Below are positions 35,804-48,055 of a stretch of 64,000 bases of DNA, one piece after another. Position numbers and translations under genes: made by a program. The number at the start of each line of letters is the position of its first letter. Positions within the stretch are counted from its first letter, which is position 1. Below the pieces are notes generated by a model. It was given only the letters and a program-made list of their open reading frames with translations. It made no database searches and was not told where the DNA came from. Source of the DNA: Pseudomonas sp. Bc-h (GTDB taxonomy: Bacteria > Pseudomonadota > Gammaproteobacteria > Pseudomonadales > Pseudomonadaceae); contig NZ_MUIN01000007.1 in assembly GCF_002080045.1 (NCBI RefSeq), positions 152,421 through 216,420 of the forward strand, given 5' to 3'.

Positions 35804-36040
35804 TCATGACCTTGAAAAAAGGTCAGGTTCGGCCGTGACCAAAGCAAAGCGCGGCACTTGCTCCCCGTCAACCTCAACCGACTCCAGAAACATGTTCAGA
35901 GGGCGAACCCACAGCCCGTATTCGCCGTACAGCGCCTGATAGAACACCACTTCTTCCTCGGTCTCGGAATGCTTCGCGACACCGAAAACACGGTACTCGG
36001 GACCTTTGTAGTGACGATAGAGACCTGGCTGTAACTGCAT
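35804..36040 (-). CDS. DUF1653-domain protein
   Basis: This 78-residue protein has the whole DUF1653 domain: QPGLYRHYKGPEYRVFGVAKHSETEE then VVFYQALYGEYGLWVRPLNMF. The compact beta fold is found alone in many proteobacteria, and no function is established. The ATG at 36040 is preferred; the longer frame reads through the fadA terminator region. The gene keeps its position between topA and fadA found in PAO1 (PA3012). Confidence 0.85.
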   Translation of the reverse strand: MQLQPGLYRHYKGPEYRVFGVAKHSETEEEVVFYQALYGEYGLWVRPLNMFLESVEVDGEQVPRFALVTAEPDLFSRS

Positions 36041-36103
36041 GCTGCGGACCTCACGGATTGACGCGAAAAAAAATTTGAAAAAACGTTTCTCGAAAAAAAC
36101 AAA

Positions 36104-36126
36104 AGCCGGGGCACCAGGCCCCGGCT
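36104..36126 (-). terminator. fadBA Rho-independent terminator
   Basis: A perfect 9-bp stem AGCCGGGGC / GCCCCGGCT with loop ACCAG is followed on the minus strand by TTTTGTTTTTT. It lies 17 bases after the fadA stop. Confidence 0.88.
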
Positions 36127-36142
36127 CGCACACTCACACCGG

Positions 36143-39489
<3,347 letters not shown>

Positions 39490-39839
39490 CAACTGATCTC
39501 CACGATATGGAAGCTGAACAATACGCGTCAGACGCTGAAATCCGGCGAAAAACACGACGTTTCCGTCGATCAGAACACCAAACGCCAGGCACCCCGTCGA
39601 CGCGACTCGGGCGTCTGTAAGAGTATTCCTACGGCAAACACTCAATTCATACGCCCGTTTGATTTGGGTGCGCCTACCTTCGGCCATATTCCAGCAATTG
39701 TCAATTCGCCCGACAGCGGACAAAACCGGCAAATCACAGGTAAAAGACACATTTGATAAGCGACCATTCAGCGAAGTGATCGCGTTGAAAAACGGGACGG
39801 AGGACTAAACGCGGGAAGCGACGACCGGTGCGCAAATTG

Positions 39840-40045
39840 CGAAAAATAATGGGATCCGCGGCAGACAAATGCACCAAGAACGTCTACATTCAGCGCACTG
39901 CGCATCAAGACGGGTCGTTTTTCAGTTTTTTTCGAAAGAATCGTGAAACGAATTTGCACGTCTTTTGCGGTCTTGCACCGCAAAGCAACACGAATTATCG
40001 GCCTGCCTGGCCAAACCCCAGCCCGATGTTGTTATCGGGCTTTTT
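39840..40045 (+). ncRNA. Candidate small RNA with terminator
   Basis: The 39490-40073 gap between fadB and the next minus-strand gene carries a plus-strand signature of an untranslated RNA. An 8-bp stem TTTGCGGT / ACCGCAAA (39964-39984) is followed by a GGCC-TGCCT-GGCC hairpin and then a Rho-independent terminator (40020-40045). No frame with a ribosome site fits between. The 5' end cannot be fixed: no strong promoter hexamers were recognised, and 39840 is only a lower bound. The terminator is not explained by either flanking gene, since both are read leftward. Known Pseudomonas sRNA families were not matched by eye. Confidence 0.4.
40020..40045 (+). terminator. Plus-strand terminator upstream of uspA, orphan
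   Basis: Stem AGCCCGAT / ATCGGGCT with loop GTTGTT is followed by TTTTT. No plus-strand protein gene precedes it, so it probably ends the candidate small RNA. Confidence 0.8.
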
Positions 40046-40073
40046 AATGCCTGCGATTTGGCGCGCTTGTGGA

Positions 40074-40511
40074 TCAGGCCAGAGCTTCAAGCACCGCAGC
40101 AATGCGCTGCAACACTTGCGGATCCCCGCGTTCTGCCCAATACAGGGCAATCAACTGCTTGCCCGCTTCGATCTTGTAAACGTCGGCCGGCAGTGTTTCA
40201 AAGTGCGGCAGCAGTCGCGCATCTTCGCAGGGCTCACGCCATTGATTGACCCAATTCCCGGGCGTCATTTGCCAATAAACCCAAGTGTCGGGCTGGCGAA
40301 CGCTGCGTGGCCGGTGATACTGCGCACACGGGCTCGGTGGCTCCACAGGCAGCCAGTGTGGCCACTCTTGGGGAATCAATTGCATCGCCAGCCCCATGCG
40401 GCGCGCTTCCATGCGCATGGCCATGCGACCGCTCTGGGAGCGTGACGGACGCAGCCACACCAAAGGACTCAAAACCACCGCAACGATTGACAGCACTATC
40501 CACACCGTCAT
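40074..40511 (-). CDS. Hypothetical inner-membrane protein
   Basis: The protein is 145 residues from the ATG at 40511. One N-terminal transmembrane helix (residues about 3-20, WIVLSIVAVVLSPLVWL) is followed by a basic stretch and a soluble domain with conserved-looking W/P motifs (LIPQEWPHWLP, PDTWVYWQMTPGNWVNQW). No known domain was recognised. It is divergent from uspA and keeps its Pseudomonas position next to fadB. Function unknown. Confidence 0.75.
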   Translation of the reverse strand: MTVWIVLSIVAVVLSPLVWLRPSRSQSGRMAMRMEARRMGLAMQLIPQEWPHWLPVEPPSPCAQYHRPRSVRQPDTWVYWQMTPGNWVNQWREPCEDARLLPHFETLPADVYKIEAGKQLIALYWAERGDPQVLQRIAAVLEALA

Positions 40512-40621
40512 ATGTGTATGCCCCTGCTGCGGGGAGCAGCGGGCAAAACACAAAGGCGTGCCATGAGGCGCGTGAAAAGAGCCATAATCAAAACCATCGC
40601 AGACCTCAGAAGGAACATCCC

Positions 40622-41065
40622 ATGTCCTATGAACATATCTTGGTAGCCGTGGACCTCACTGAAGAGTGCGATCCCGTTATTAAAAAGGCCATCAAGCTGG
40701 CCTTGGGGACCAACGCCAAACTCTCACTGGTACACATTGTCGAGCCGATGGCCATGGCCTTCGGCGGCGACGTGCCAATGGACCTTTCGCAACTGCAGCA
40801 ACAGCAGTTCGATCAGGCCAAGGAAAAACTCGAAGCACTGAAACTGAAATACCCTGACGTGCACACCGGAGACAGTCATCTGACCTACGGCCAGCCTCGT
40901 CAGGAAATCCACAACCTTGCCAAGGAACACAAAGTCGACCTGATCGTGGTCGGCAGCCACGGCCGCCACGGTCTGTCGCTGCTGCTGGGCTCCACAGCCA
41001 ACGACGTGCTGCACGGTGCACCGTGCGACGTGCTGGCGGTACGTCTGGTCAAGCGCACCGACTAA
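40622..41065 (+). CDS. uspA: Universal stress protein, UspA family
   Basis: The protein is 147 residues from the ATG at 40622, with AAGGAAC upstream. The Rossmann-like Usp fold has the N-terminal YEHILVAVDLTEE and the C-terminal ATP-loop GSHGRHGLSLLLGSTANDV. In this family ATP binding often modulates survival under anaerobic or starvation stress. The longer frame upstream is not supported by any ribosome site. A strong bidirectional terminator follows at 41085. Confidence 0.9.
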   Translation: MSYEHILVAVDLTEECDPVIKKAIKLALGTNAKLSLVHIVEPMAMAFGGDVPMDLSQLQQQQFDQAKEKLEALKLKYPDVHTGDSHLTYGQPRQEIHNLAKEHKVDLIVVGSHGRHGLSLLLGSTANDVLHGAPCDVLAVRLVKRTD

Positions 41066-41084
41066 CGCAGCCGGTATAAACAAA

Positions 41085-41117
41085 AGCCCGGGCCCTTGAA
41101 GGGGCTCGGGCTTTTTT
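41085..41117. terminator. Bidirectional terminator between uspA and uup
   Basis: An 11-bp stem with one G-T wobble (AGCCCGGGCCC / GGGCTCGGGCT) has an A-run on the left and TTTTTT on the right. It can end both convergent transcripts. Confidence 0.85.
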
Positions 41118-41136
41118 GTCTGTAAGCGCTGGCGGA

Positions 41137-43056
41137 TTACTCGTCCAGCTCGGCCCAACGCTCGACCAGCACATCCAGCTCCTTGTTCAACTGCTCCAGG
41201 GAGGCCAGCACCTTGGCGGTTTCTGCTGCTGGACGCTGATAGAAGCCAGGGTTGGCGATGTCAGCCTCGACCTTGGCGATCTGCTGCTCTTTCGCCTCGA
41301 TCTCGCCCGGCAGCGCTTCCAGCTCGCGCTGAAGTTTATAGCTGAGTTTCTTTTTCGCCGCCGGGGCTGCGTCCTGCGCAGGAGCAGCTGCTGCGGCCGG
41401 TTCGACGATCGCAGAGCTCAGGTCAGCCTTGCCGGACTTACTTTCGGTCACGCCCAGCAGACGCGGCGAACCGCCCTGACGCAGCCAGTCCTGATAACCA
41501 CCGACAAACTCACGCACCTTGCCCTCGCCTTCGAACACCAGCGTGCTGGTGACCACGTTGTCGAGGAATGCCCGGTCGTGGCTGACCATCAGCACGGTGC
41601 CCTTGAAGGTCAACAGCACTTCTTCGAGCAGCTCCAGGGTTTCGACGTCCAGATCGTTGGTGGGTTCGTCGAGTACCAGCAGGTTGGCTGGCTTGCTGAA
41701 CAGCTTGGCCAGCAGCAAACGCGCACGCTCGCCCCCGGACAACGCCTTGACCGGCGTCCGCGCACGTTGCGGGCTGAACAGGAAGTCACCCAGGTAGCTC
41801 AGGACGTGGCGGCTCTGGCCATCGATGTCGATGAAGTCCCGGCCTTCGGCGACGTTGTCGATGACGGTCTTTTCCAGATCCAGCTGATGACGCAACTGGT
41901 CGAAGTAGGCAACGTCCAGGCGCGTCCCGACCTCCACGGAACCACTGGTGGGCTGCAGGTTGTCGAGCATCAGCTTGAGCAGCGTGGTCTTGCCGGTACC
42001 GTTGGCGCCCAGCAGACCGATGCGGTCTTCGCGCTGCAGGACCATGGAGAAGTCCTTGATCAGCATCGGACCGCCCGGGTGCGCAAAGCTGACGTTGTCC
42101 AGGACCATGACCTGCTTGCCGGATTTGTCAGCGGTGTCCAGCTGGATGTTGGCCTTGCCGGTACGCTCGCGACGCTCGCTGCGTTCTACGCGCAGGGCCT
42201 TGAGGGCACGTACGCGGCCTTCGTTACGGGTACGACGGGCCTTGATGCCCTGACGAATCCACACTTCTTCCTGGGCCAGGCGTTTGTCGAACAAGGCGTT
42301 GGCGGTTTCTTCGGCCGCCAGCATGGCTTCTTTGTGGACCAGGAAGCTGGCGTAGTCGCCGTTCCAGTCGATCAGGCCACCGCGGTCCAGTTCGAGAATG
42401 CGGGTGGCGAGGTTTTGCAGGAAGGAACGGTCGTGCGTGATGAACAGCACGGCGCCCTGGAATTCTTTCAGGGCTTCTTCCAGCCAGGCGATGGCACCGA
42501 TGTCCAGGTGGTTGGTCGGTTCGTCGAGCAGCAACAGGTCGGGTTCGGACACCAATGCCTGAGCCAGCAATACGCGACGACGCCAGCCGCCGGACAGTTC
42601 GGCGAGGGTCTTGTCGGCAGGCAGTTGCAGACGGCTCAGGGTGCTGTCTACCAGTTGCTGCAGGCGCCAGCCGTCACGGGCTTCGAGGTCCGACTGGACG
42701 TGCATCAGCTTGTCGAGGTCTTCGGCGGTGACGATGTTCTGGCTCAGGTGGTGGTATTCGGCGAGCAAGGCGCCGACGCCATCGAGACCTTCGGCTACGA
42801 CGTCGAATACGGTGCGGCCATCGGCCACGGGCAGTTCCTGAGGCAGTTCGCCGATCTTGAGGCCGGGGGCGCGCCAGACGCTGCCGTCGTCGGGCAGTTG
42901 CACGCCTTTGACCAGCTTGAGCATGCTGGATTTGCCAGTGCCGTTACGGCCGATGATGCAGACCCGCTCACCACGGGCGATCTGCCAGGACACCTTGTCC
43001 AACAACGGCATGGCGCCGAATGCAAGGGACACATCGCTGAATTTGAGCAGGGTCAT
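41137..43056 (-). CDS. uup: ABC-F ATPase, Uup type
   Basis: The protein is 639 residues with two soluble ABC ATPase domains and no membrane segment. Walker A motifs are GRNGTGKSS (N-terminal) and GANGTGKTT (C-terminal); signatures are LSGGWRRR and LSGGERAR; Walker B motifs are LLLLDEPTNHLD and LLVLDEPTNDLD. A C-terminal coiled coil (LSYKLQRELEALPGEIEAK) is typical of Uup. ABC-F proteins act on the ribosome; Uup also limits precise excision of transposons. The ATG at 43056 has GGAGAAG upstream and is preferred to the frame start at 43068. Confidence 0.93.
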   Translation of the reverse strand: MTLLKFSDVSLAFGAMPLLDKVSWQIARGERVCIIGRNGTGKSSMLKLVKGVQLPDDGSVWRAPGLKIGELPQELPVADGRTVFDVVAEGLDGVGALLAEYHHLSQNIVTAEDLDKLMHVQSDLEARDGWRLQQLVDSTLSRLQLPADKTLAELSGGWRRRVLLAQALVSEPDLLLLDEPTNHLDIGAIAWLEEALKEFQGAVLFITHDRSFLQNLATRILELDRGGLIDWNGDYASFLVHKEAMLAAEETANALFDKRLAQEEVWIRQGIKARRTRNEGRVRALKALRVERSERRERTGKANIQLDTADKSGKQVMVLDNVSFAHPGGPMLIKDFSMVLQREDRIGLLGANGTGKTTLLKLMLDNLQPTSGSVEVGTRLDVAYFDQLRHQLDLEKTVIDNVAEGRDFIDIDGQSRHVLSYLGDFLFSPQRARTPVKALSGGERARLLLAKLFSKPANLLVLDEPTNDLDVETLELLEEVLLTFKGTVLMVSHDRAFLDNVVTSTLVFEGEGKVREFVGGYQDWLRQGGSPRLLGVTESKSGKADLSSAIVEPAAAAAPAQDAAPAAKKKLSYKLQRELEALPGEIEAKEQQIAKVEADIANPGFYQRPAAETAKVLASLEQLNKELDVLVERWAELDE

Positions 43057-43199
43057 GATCTTCTCCAAAAACCGGGCGCGCAGTCTACCTGAGATACCTG
43101 ATTGATGTGGGTGTTCGATGACAGGGGGTGGTCTGGTGTTTGGATTTGGGTTTGGGTTGGCGCGGGGATCGTGTGTATATCCTTTACCAGTAGTGGCTT

Positions 43200-43625
<426 letters not shown>

Positions 43626-43663
43626 TAGCGACACTTTTCACCGCTCATCTGCACGGAAGTCTC

Positions 43664-45592
43664 ATGCGCAGTCGTTTGTTCAGCCTTTTGTCCTGCCTGC
43701 TTCTGTCGGCCACCGCCGCCCAGTCCGTCCAAGCGGTCGATATCACCACCCAACGCCAGTATTACGATCAAGCCAAACGCGCCCTGGCCAAGGGCGATGC
43801 CGGGCCGTATCGCATGTACGGCTCCGCGCTGGCGGACTATCCGCTGGAGCCCTACCTGGCGTACGACGAACTGACCGCCCGCCTTAATACCGCGAGCAAC
43901 GAAGAAGTCGAAAAATTCTTCGCCGATCATGGCGACCTGCCGCAAGCCAACTACATGAAGCTGCGCTGGCTGCGTTTGCTGGCATCGCGCGGTGACTGGC
44001 AACCGTTCGTCAAGTATTACGACCCCAAACTCAATTTCGTCGAGCTCGACTGCCTCAACGGCTCCTACCAACTCAGCCACAACCAGCGCGCGGAAGGCTA
44101 CGCCAACGCCGAAAAGATCTGGATGACCGGCAAGACACTGCCCACCGCCTGCGACACCTTTTTTACTCAGTGGGCCGTGGAAGGTCAGTTGACCGAACAG
44201 AAACGCTGGCAACGGGCCAAGCTGGCGGCGCAGGCACGCAACTACGCGCTGGCCAATCAACTGGTCAACAGCATGACCACCCTGGCGCCACAAGGCCGAC
44301 TGCTGATCGCCGTCGCGCAGAAACCGGAGATGGTCAACAACCAGGGCCAGTTCATGCCTGCCGATGAAGCCATGTCCGACGTGGTCGGCCTGGGGCTTCG
44401 TCGTCTGGCCAAGCAGGACCCCCAGCGCGCGATGGAACTGCTCGACAGTTATTCGCCCATCCTGCATTTCTCCCACGAAGAACAAGTGCAGATTGCCAAG
44501 GAAATCGGCCTGACCCTCGCCCGCAGCTACGATGGCCGCGCGCTGGAGGTGATGACCAAATACGACCCGGATCTGCGCGACAACACCGTTACCGAGTGGC
44601 GTCTGCGCCTGCTGCTGCGTCTGGGCCGCTGGAACGACGCTTATGAACTGACCCGCCGCCTGCCTCAGGATCTGGCCACGACCAACCGCTGGAAATACTG
44701 GCAGGCGCGCTCGCTGGAGCTTGCGCAGCCGAACAACCCGCAGTTGCCGGCGCTGTACAAGGCCGTGTCCAGGGAGCGCGATTTCTACGGCTTCCTCGCC
44801 GCGGACCGCACGCAAACCCCGTACATGCTCAACAACAAGCCGCTGATGCTCAGCCAAGCGACGATCAACAAGGTCCGCAACACGCCGGGCGTGCGTCGCG
44901 CGCTGGAGTTCTACGAGCGCGGCGAGGTGGTGAACGGTCGCCGCGAGTGGTATCACGTGACCCGTCGATTCAGCCGCGACGAGATGGTCGCGCAGGCCAG
45001 GCTTGCGTATGACATGCGCTGGTATTTCCCGGCGATTCGCACCATCAGCCAGGCGCAGTACTGGGACGATCTGGACATCCGCTTCCCGATGGCACACCGC
45101 GATACGCTGGTCCGTGAAGCGCAGATCCGTGGCTTGCATTCGAGCTGGGTGTTCGCCATCACGCGTCAGGAAAGCGCATTCATGGACGACGCTCGCTCGG
45201 GCGTCGGCGCCAGCGGTCTGATGCAGTTGATGCCGGCGACAGCGAAAGAAACGGCGCGCAAGTTCAGCATCCCGCTGGCCTCTCCCGCGCAGGTGCTGGA
45301 CCCGGACAAGAACATTCAGCTGGGCGCAGCCTATTTGAGTCAGGTTCATGCGCAGTTCAACGGCAATCGGGTACTGGCGTCTGCGGCATACAACGCAGGT
45401 CCCGGTCGCGTTCGTCAGTGGCTGAGAGGCGCGAATCATCTGTCGTTCGATGTCTGGGTCGAGAGCATTCCATTCGACGAAACCCGCCAATACGTGCAAA
45501 ACGTGTTGTCGTATGCAGTGATCTACGGGCAAAAGCTCAACGCGCCGCAGCCACTGGTTGACTGGCACGAACGGTTTTTCGATGACATGTAA
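43664..45592 (+). CDS. slt: Soluble lytic murein transglycosylase
   Basis: The 642-residue precursor has a signal peptide (residues 1 to about 24), a long superhelical U/L domain and a C-terminal lysozyme-like SLT domain. The catalytic glutamate is Glu503 in TRQESAF. The conserved GASGLMQLMPATAKETAR and AYNAGPGRV are present. Slt70 cleaves glycan strands between MurNAc and GlcNAc with formation of anhydro ends; it works with NagZ-type recycling. It keeps its PAO1 position after the ABC-F gene. A 17-bp terminator palindrome follows. Confidence 0.94.
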   Translation: MRSRLFSLLSCLLLSATAAQSVQAVDITTQRQYYDQAKRALAKGDAGPYRMYGSALADYPLEPYLAYDELTARLNTASNEEVEKFFADHGDLPQANYMKLRWLRLLASRGDWQPFVKYYDPKLNFVELDCLNGSYQLSHNQRAEGYANAEKIWMTGKTLPTACDTFFTQWAVEGQLTEQKRWQRAKLAAQARNYALANQLVNSMTTLAPQGRLLIAVAQKPEMVNNQGQFMPADEAMSDVVGLGLRRLAKQDPQRAMELLDSYSPILHFSHEEQVQIAKEIGLTLARSYDGRALEVMTKYDPDLRDNTVTEWRLRLLLRLGRWNDAYELTRRLPQDLATTNRWKYWQARSLELAQPNNPQLPALYKAVSRERDFYGFLAADRTQTPYMLNNKPLMLSQATINKVRNTPGVRRALEFYERGEVVNGRREWYHVTRRFSRDEMVAQARLAYDMRWYFPAIRTISQAQYWDDLDIRFPMAHRDTLVREAQIRGLHSSWVFAITRQESAFMDDARSGVGASGLMQLMPATAKETARKFSIPLASPAQVLDPDKNIQLGAAYLSQVHAQFNGNRVLASAAYNAGPGRVRQWLRGANHLSFDVWVESIPFDETRQYVQNVLSYAVIYGQKLNAPQPLVDWHERFFDDM

Positions 45593-45600
45593 ACAGCAGG

Positions 45601-45648
45601 CATGAAAAAGGGGCGGACCACAGCAGTGGGATCCGCCCCTTTTTCATG
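45601..45648. terminator. Bidirectional terminator between slt and the MOSC gene
   Basis: Perfect 17-bp inverted arms (CATGAAAAAGGGGCGGA and its complement) flank a 14-base loop. A-rich and T-rich flanks on both sides serve both convergent transcripts. Confidence 0.88.
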
Positions 45649-45660
45649 GTGAGGAAGAAA

Positions 45661-46470
45661 CTACTCCAACACCTCGATTTTCATCCCCACTTCCAGAGTT
45701 CCCGGGCCGTCGTTGACCATGTTCTGGCCGAACCAGACTTCACCCTCCTTCTCGCGATAGGTCTTGAGCGTGCTCAACGGTTCGCGATCTTCACTGCGCT
45801 CGCCGGTGGCCGGATCGATGGTGGTCAGGATGCAGCGTGAGCAGCCCTTGAGCAGCCGGAATTCCACGTCGCCGATGCGGATACGTTTCCAGCCATCTTC
45901 TGCGAACGCCTCGGCGCCCTCCACCACCAGATTCGGGCGGAAGCGCAGCATTTCCTGAGGTCGGCCGATTTTTGCCGACAGATCATCCAGCGACGCCTGC
46001 CCGATCAGCAGCAGCGGGAATCCATCGGCGAACCCGACCTTGTCATCAATCGTGCCGTAACCGGCAGGCAACCAACGAGCGCGCTCCTTGGGCACGTGGA
46101 CCATGCGCGTAGGCTTGCCGATGAAGTCGCTGACCCAGCGGGCTGCTTCATCGCCGGCGTCCGGCACACGCAAGGTATCGCGCCAGACAGTGACACCACG
46201 CAGGCTCGACTCCAAATCTTGAGGAAGGGGTACGTCCAACGGTTCCACACCCGGTGCCGACAACGTGACGCCACCGCTGGCGTTCCACAGCACCGACAGC
46301 TGCGACATGTGCGGCAAGGCGCGCTGGGTAAAGAAACGGCCGTTGCTCTCATCGACCAGCATCCAGCGTCGATCCCCGCTCAGCCCCAGCTCGTCAAAGC
46401 TGGCCTGTTGCAACGGCTCGGCCTTGCAGGATTTGAGGGGGTACCGATACAGCGCACTGAGATGCAACAT
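45661..46470 (-). CDS. MOSC-domain protein (YcbX-like)
   Basis: The protein is 269 residues. An N-terminal MOSC beta-barrel (YRYPLKSCKAEPLQQASF) is followed by the C-terminal MOSC core with the characteristic cysteine in CSRCILTTIDPATG (near residue 210). MOSC proteins transfer or bind sulfur on molybdenum cofactor, and YcbX-type members reduce N-hydroxylated bases with a Moco partner. This one has no fused ferredoxin domain. Its partner is not encoded nearby. The frame start at 46470 has a near GGAAG site and is accepted. Confidence 0.87.
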   Translation of the reverse strand: MLHLSALYRYPLKSCKAEPLQQASFDELGLSGDRRWMLVDESNGRFFTQRALPHMSQLSVLWNASGGVTLSAPGVEPLDVPLPQDLESSLRGVTVWRDTLRVPDAGDEAARWVSDFIGKPTRMVHVPKERARWLPAGYGTIDDKVGFADGFPLLLIGQASLDDLSAKIGRPQEMLRFRPNLVVEGAEAFAEDGWKRIRIGDVEFRLLKGCSRCILTTIDPATGERSEDREPLSTLKTYREKEGEVWFGQNMVNDGPGTLEVGMKIEVLE

Positions 46471-46551
46471 GACCGCTTCCTTGAAGTGATAGAGCGCAAA
46501 GCCATCACTTTATACGAGGGAACGCGCCTGGGAACGATACAGATACAAAAA

Positions 46552-46575
46552 AGCCCCTCCATACAGCGAGGGGCT
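46552..46575 (-). terminator. cheV terminator
   Basis: An 8-bp stem AGCCCCTC / GAGGGGCT is followed on the minus strand by TTTTTTG. It lies 16 bases after the cheV stop. Confidence 0.8.
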
Positions 46576-46590
46576 GGAAATCGTATCGGG

Positions 46591-47517
46591 TCAGTTGTCG
46601 AGCATCAGCCGCTCGCGGACCACGTCTACCAGCTTGTCAGGCTGGAATTTGGAAAGGAAATTGTCGCACCCGACCTTCTTGACCATCGATTCGTTGAAGC
46701 TCCCCGACAGCGACGTATGCAACACCACATACAGGCCGCGCAAACGTGGGTCGTTACGAATTTCAGTGGTCAGCCGATAGCCATCCATCTCCGGCATTTC
46801 TGCGTCGGTGAAGATCATCAGCAATTTATCGGTCATCACTTCGCCGCTGTCGGCCCATCCCTTTAGCAGGTTCAAAGCCTTGAGGCCGTCGCTGGCCACA
46901 TGCATTTTCACGCCCAGCTGGGACAGCGTGTCACGCAGCTGCGAGAGCGCGACATTGGAGTCGTCCACCAGCAACACCTCGCGACCACGGGCGCGCTCCA
47001 GCACCGGATCTTCGAGCTTCTCGCGGGACACCTTGGCGCTGTAAGGCACGATTTCGGCCAGCACTTTCTCGACGTCGATGATTTCGACCAACTGGTCGTC
47101 GACCTTGCTGATGGCCGTGAGGTAATGCTGCCGCCCGGCGCTGGTCGGCGGCGGCAGAATGGCTTCCCAGTTCATGTTGACGATGCGGTCAACGCCGCCC
47201 ACCAGGAAGGCTTGAACCGAACGGTTGTATTCAGTGACGATGATGGTGCTCGAAGGCCCCGGCACCAGCGGACGCATGCCGATGGCCTGGGACAGATCGA
47301 TCACGGGCAGGGTCTGGCCACGCAGATTGACCACGCCACAGACAAAGGGGTGGCGCTGCGGCATCAAGGTCAGCTTGGGCAACTGCAGCACTTCCTGAAC
47401 CTTGAACACGTTGATCGCGAACAACTGTCGACCGGCCAGGCGAAACATGAGGATTTCCAGGCGGTTCTCACCCACCAGCTGTGTACGTTGGTCTACTGTG
47501 TCGAGAATGCCAGCCAT
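46591..47517 (-). CDS. cheV: Chemotaxis coupling protein CheV
   Basis: This 308-residue CheV has an N-terminal CheW-like domain (residues about 20-160, GVVNLRGQTLPVIDLS) and a C-terminal receiver domain (about 180-305). The phosphoacceptor is Asp238 in FTDAEMPEMDG; Lys in HTSLSGSF follows. CheV couples receptors to CheA and adapts when phosphorylated. A FliA (sigma-28) promoter motif lies 44 bases upstream, placing it in the flagellar/chemotaxis regulon. It is a stand-alone gene with a strong terminator. Confidence 0.95.
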   Translation of the reverse strand: MAGILDTVDQRTQLVGENRLEILMFRLAGRQLFAINVFKVQEVLQLPKLTLMPQRHPFVCGVVNLRGQTLPVIDLSQAIGMRPLVPGPSSTIIVTEYNRSVQAFLVGGVDRIVNMNWEAILPPPTSAGRQHYLTAISKVDDQLVEIIDVEKVLAEIVPYSAKVSREKLEDPVLERARGREVLLVDDSNVALSQLRDTLSQLGVKMHVASDGLKALNLLKGWADSGEVMTDKLLMIFTDAEMPEMDGYRLTTEIRNDPRLRGLYVVLHTSLSGSFNESMVKKVGCDNFLSKFQPDKLVDVVRERLMLDN

Positions 47518-47560
47518 CTGTTGCTCCTGGAGCAGGGTTTCAAGTAAGTCCGCATACCCG

Positions 47561-47587
47561 TTATCGGCAGCGCCGCTGCAGACCTTA
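47561..47587 (-). promoter_or_regulatory. FliA (sigma-28) promoter of cheV
   Basis: On the minus strand TAAG-N15-GCCGATAA matches the TAAA-N15-GCCGATAA consensus at all but one base, with correct spacing. It lies 44 bases before the cheV start codon. Confidence 0.82.
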
Positions 47588-47824
47588 ATCAGCGATAAAA
47601 ATGCCTCGCGGCATAATTGATATCACATTAACATCATGCTTTACTGGCGTGTATCCCGGCTGCTGAAATATCCAGCAGATAGTGGCGTTTCGCCCGATCT
47701 GAAAAGCGATGCTGCCAATCCCCTAGGGGTATTCCTTAACGACAATCAGGGCAAACCTGATATTCGTGCTTTCTAATTGCCATTATTGTGACGCCATTCT
47801 CACTGAATGAATGGAGTCAGATAC

Positions 47825-48055
47825 GTGGTCGCGCTCGTGGAATCCCTCGATCCCCTCGTAAATACCGTGGAAGTGGACCGCAAAGTCCAAGCCGCGATGG
47901 GTATTGCGCACGACTGTGTCTCATCCATTGCAGATAAATCACAACAATCAGAAACGCCCTACAGACTTTTAATTGCTCTCGACCTTAACTTCGGGCCACT
48001 CGCCTCATGCGACCCTGGATCTCGATCCATGAAGAGTGGAGATTGCACATGCTGA
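47825..48055 (+). CDS. Small hypothetical protein, coupled to the next gene
   Basis: This frame is 77 codons from the GTG at 47825, with GGAG about nine bases upstream; an earlier in-frame ATG at 47807 has none. The product (SLDPLVNTVEVDRKVQAAMG, then RLLIALDLNFGPLASCDPG) has no recognised domain. Its stop overlaps the ATG of the next gene by seven bases (ATGCTGA), the usual sign of translational coupling, which is the strongest argument that it is real. Intergenic DNA upstream (47518-47824) is AT-rich and holds a CCCCTAGGGG palindrome at about 47721. Confidence 0.5.
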   Translation: MVALVESLDPLVNTVEVDRKVQAAMGIAHDCVSSIADKSQQSETPYRLLIALDLNFGPLASCDPGSRSMKSGDCTC

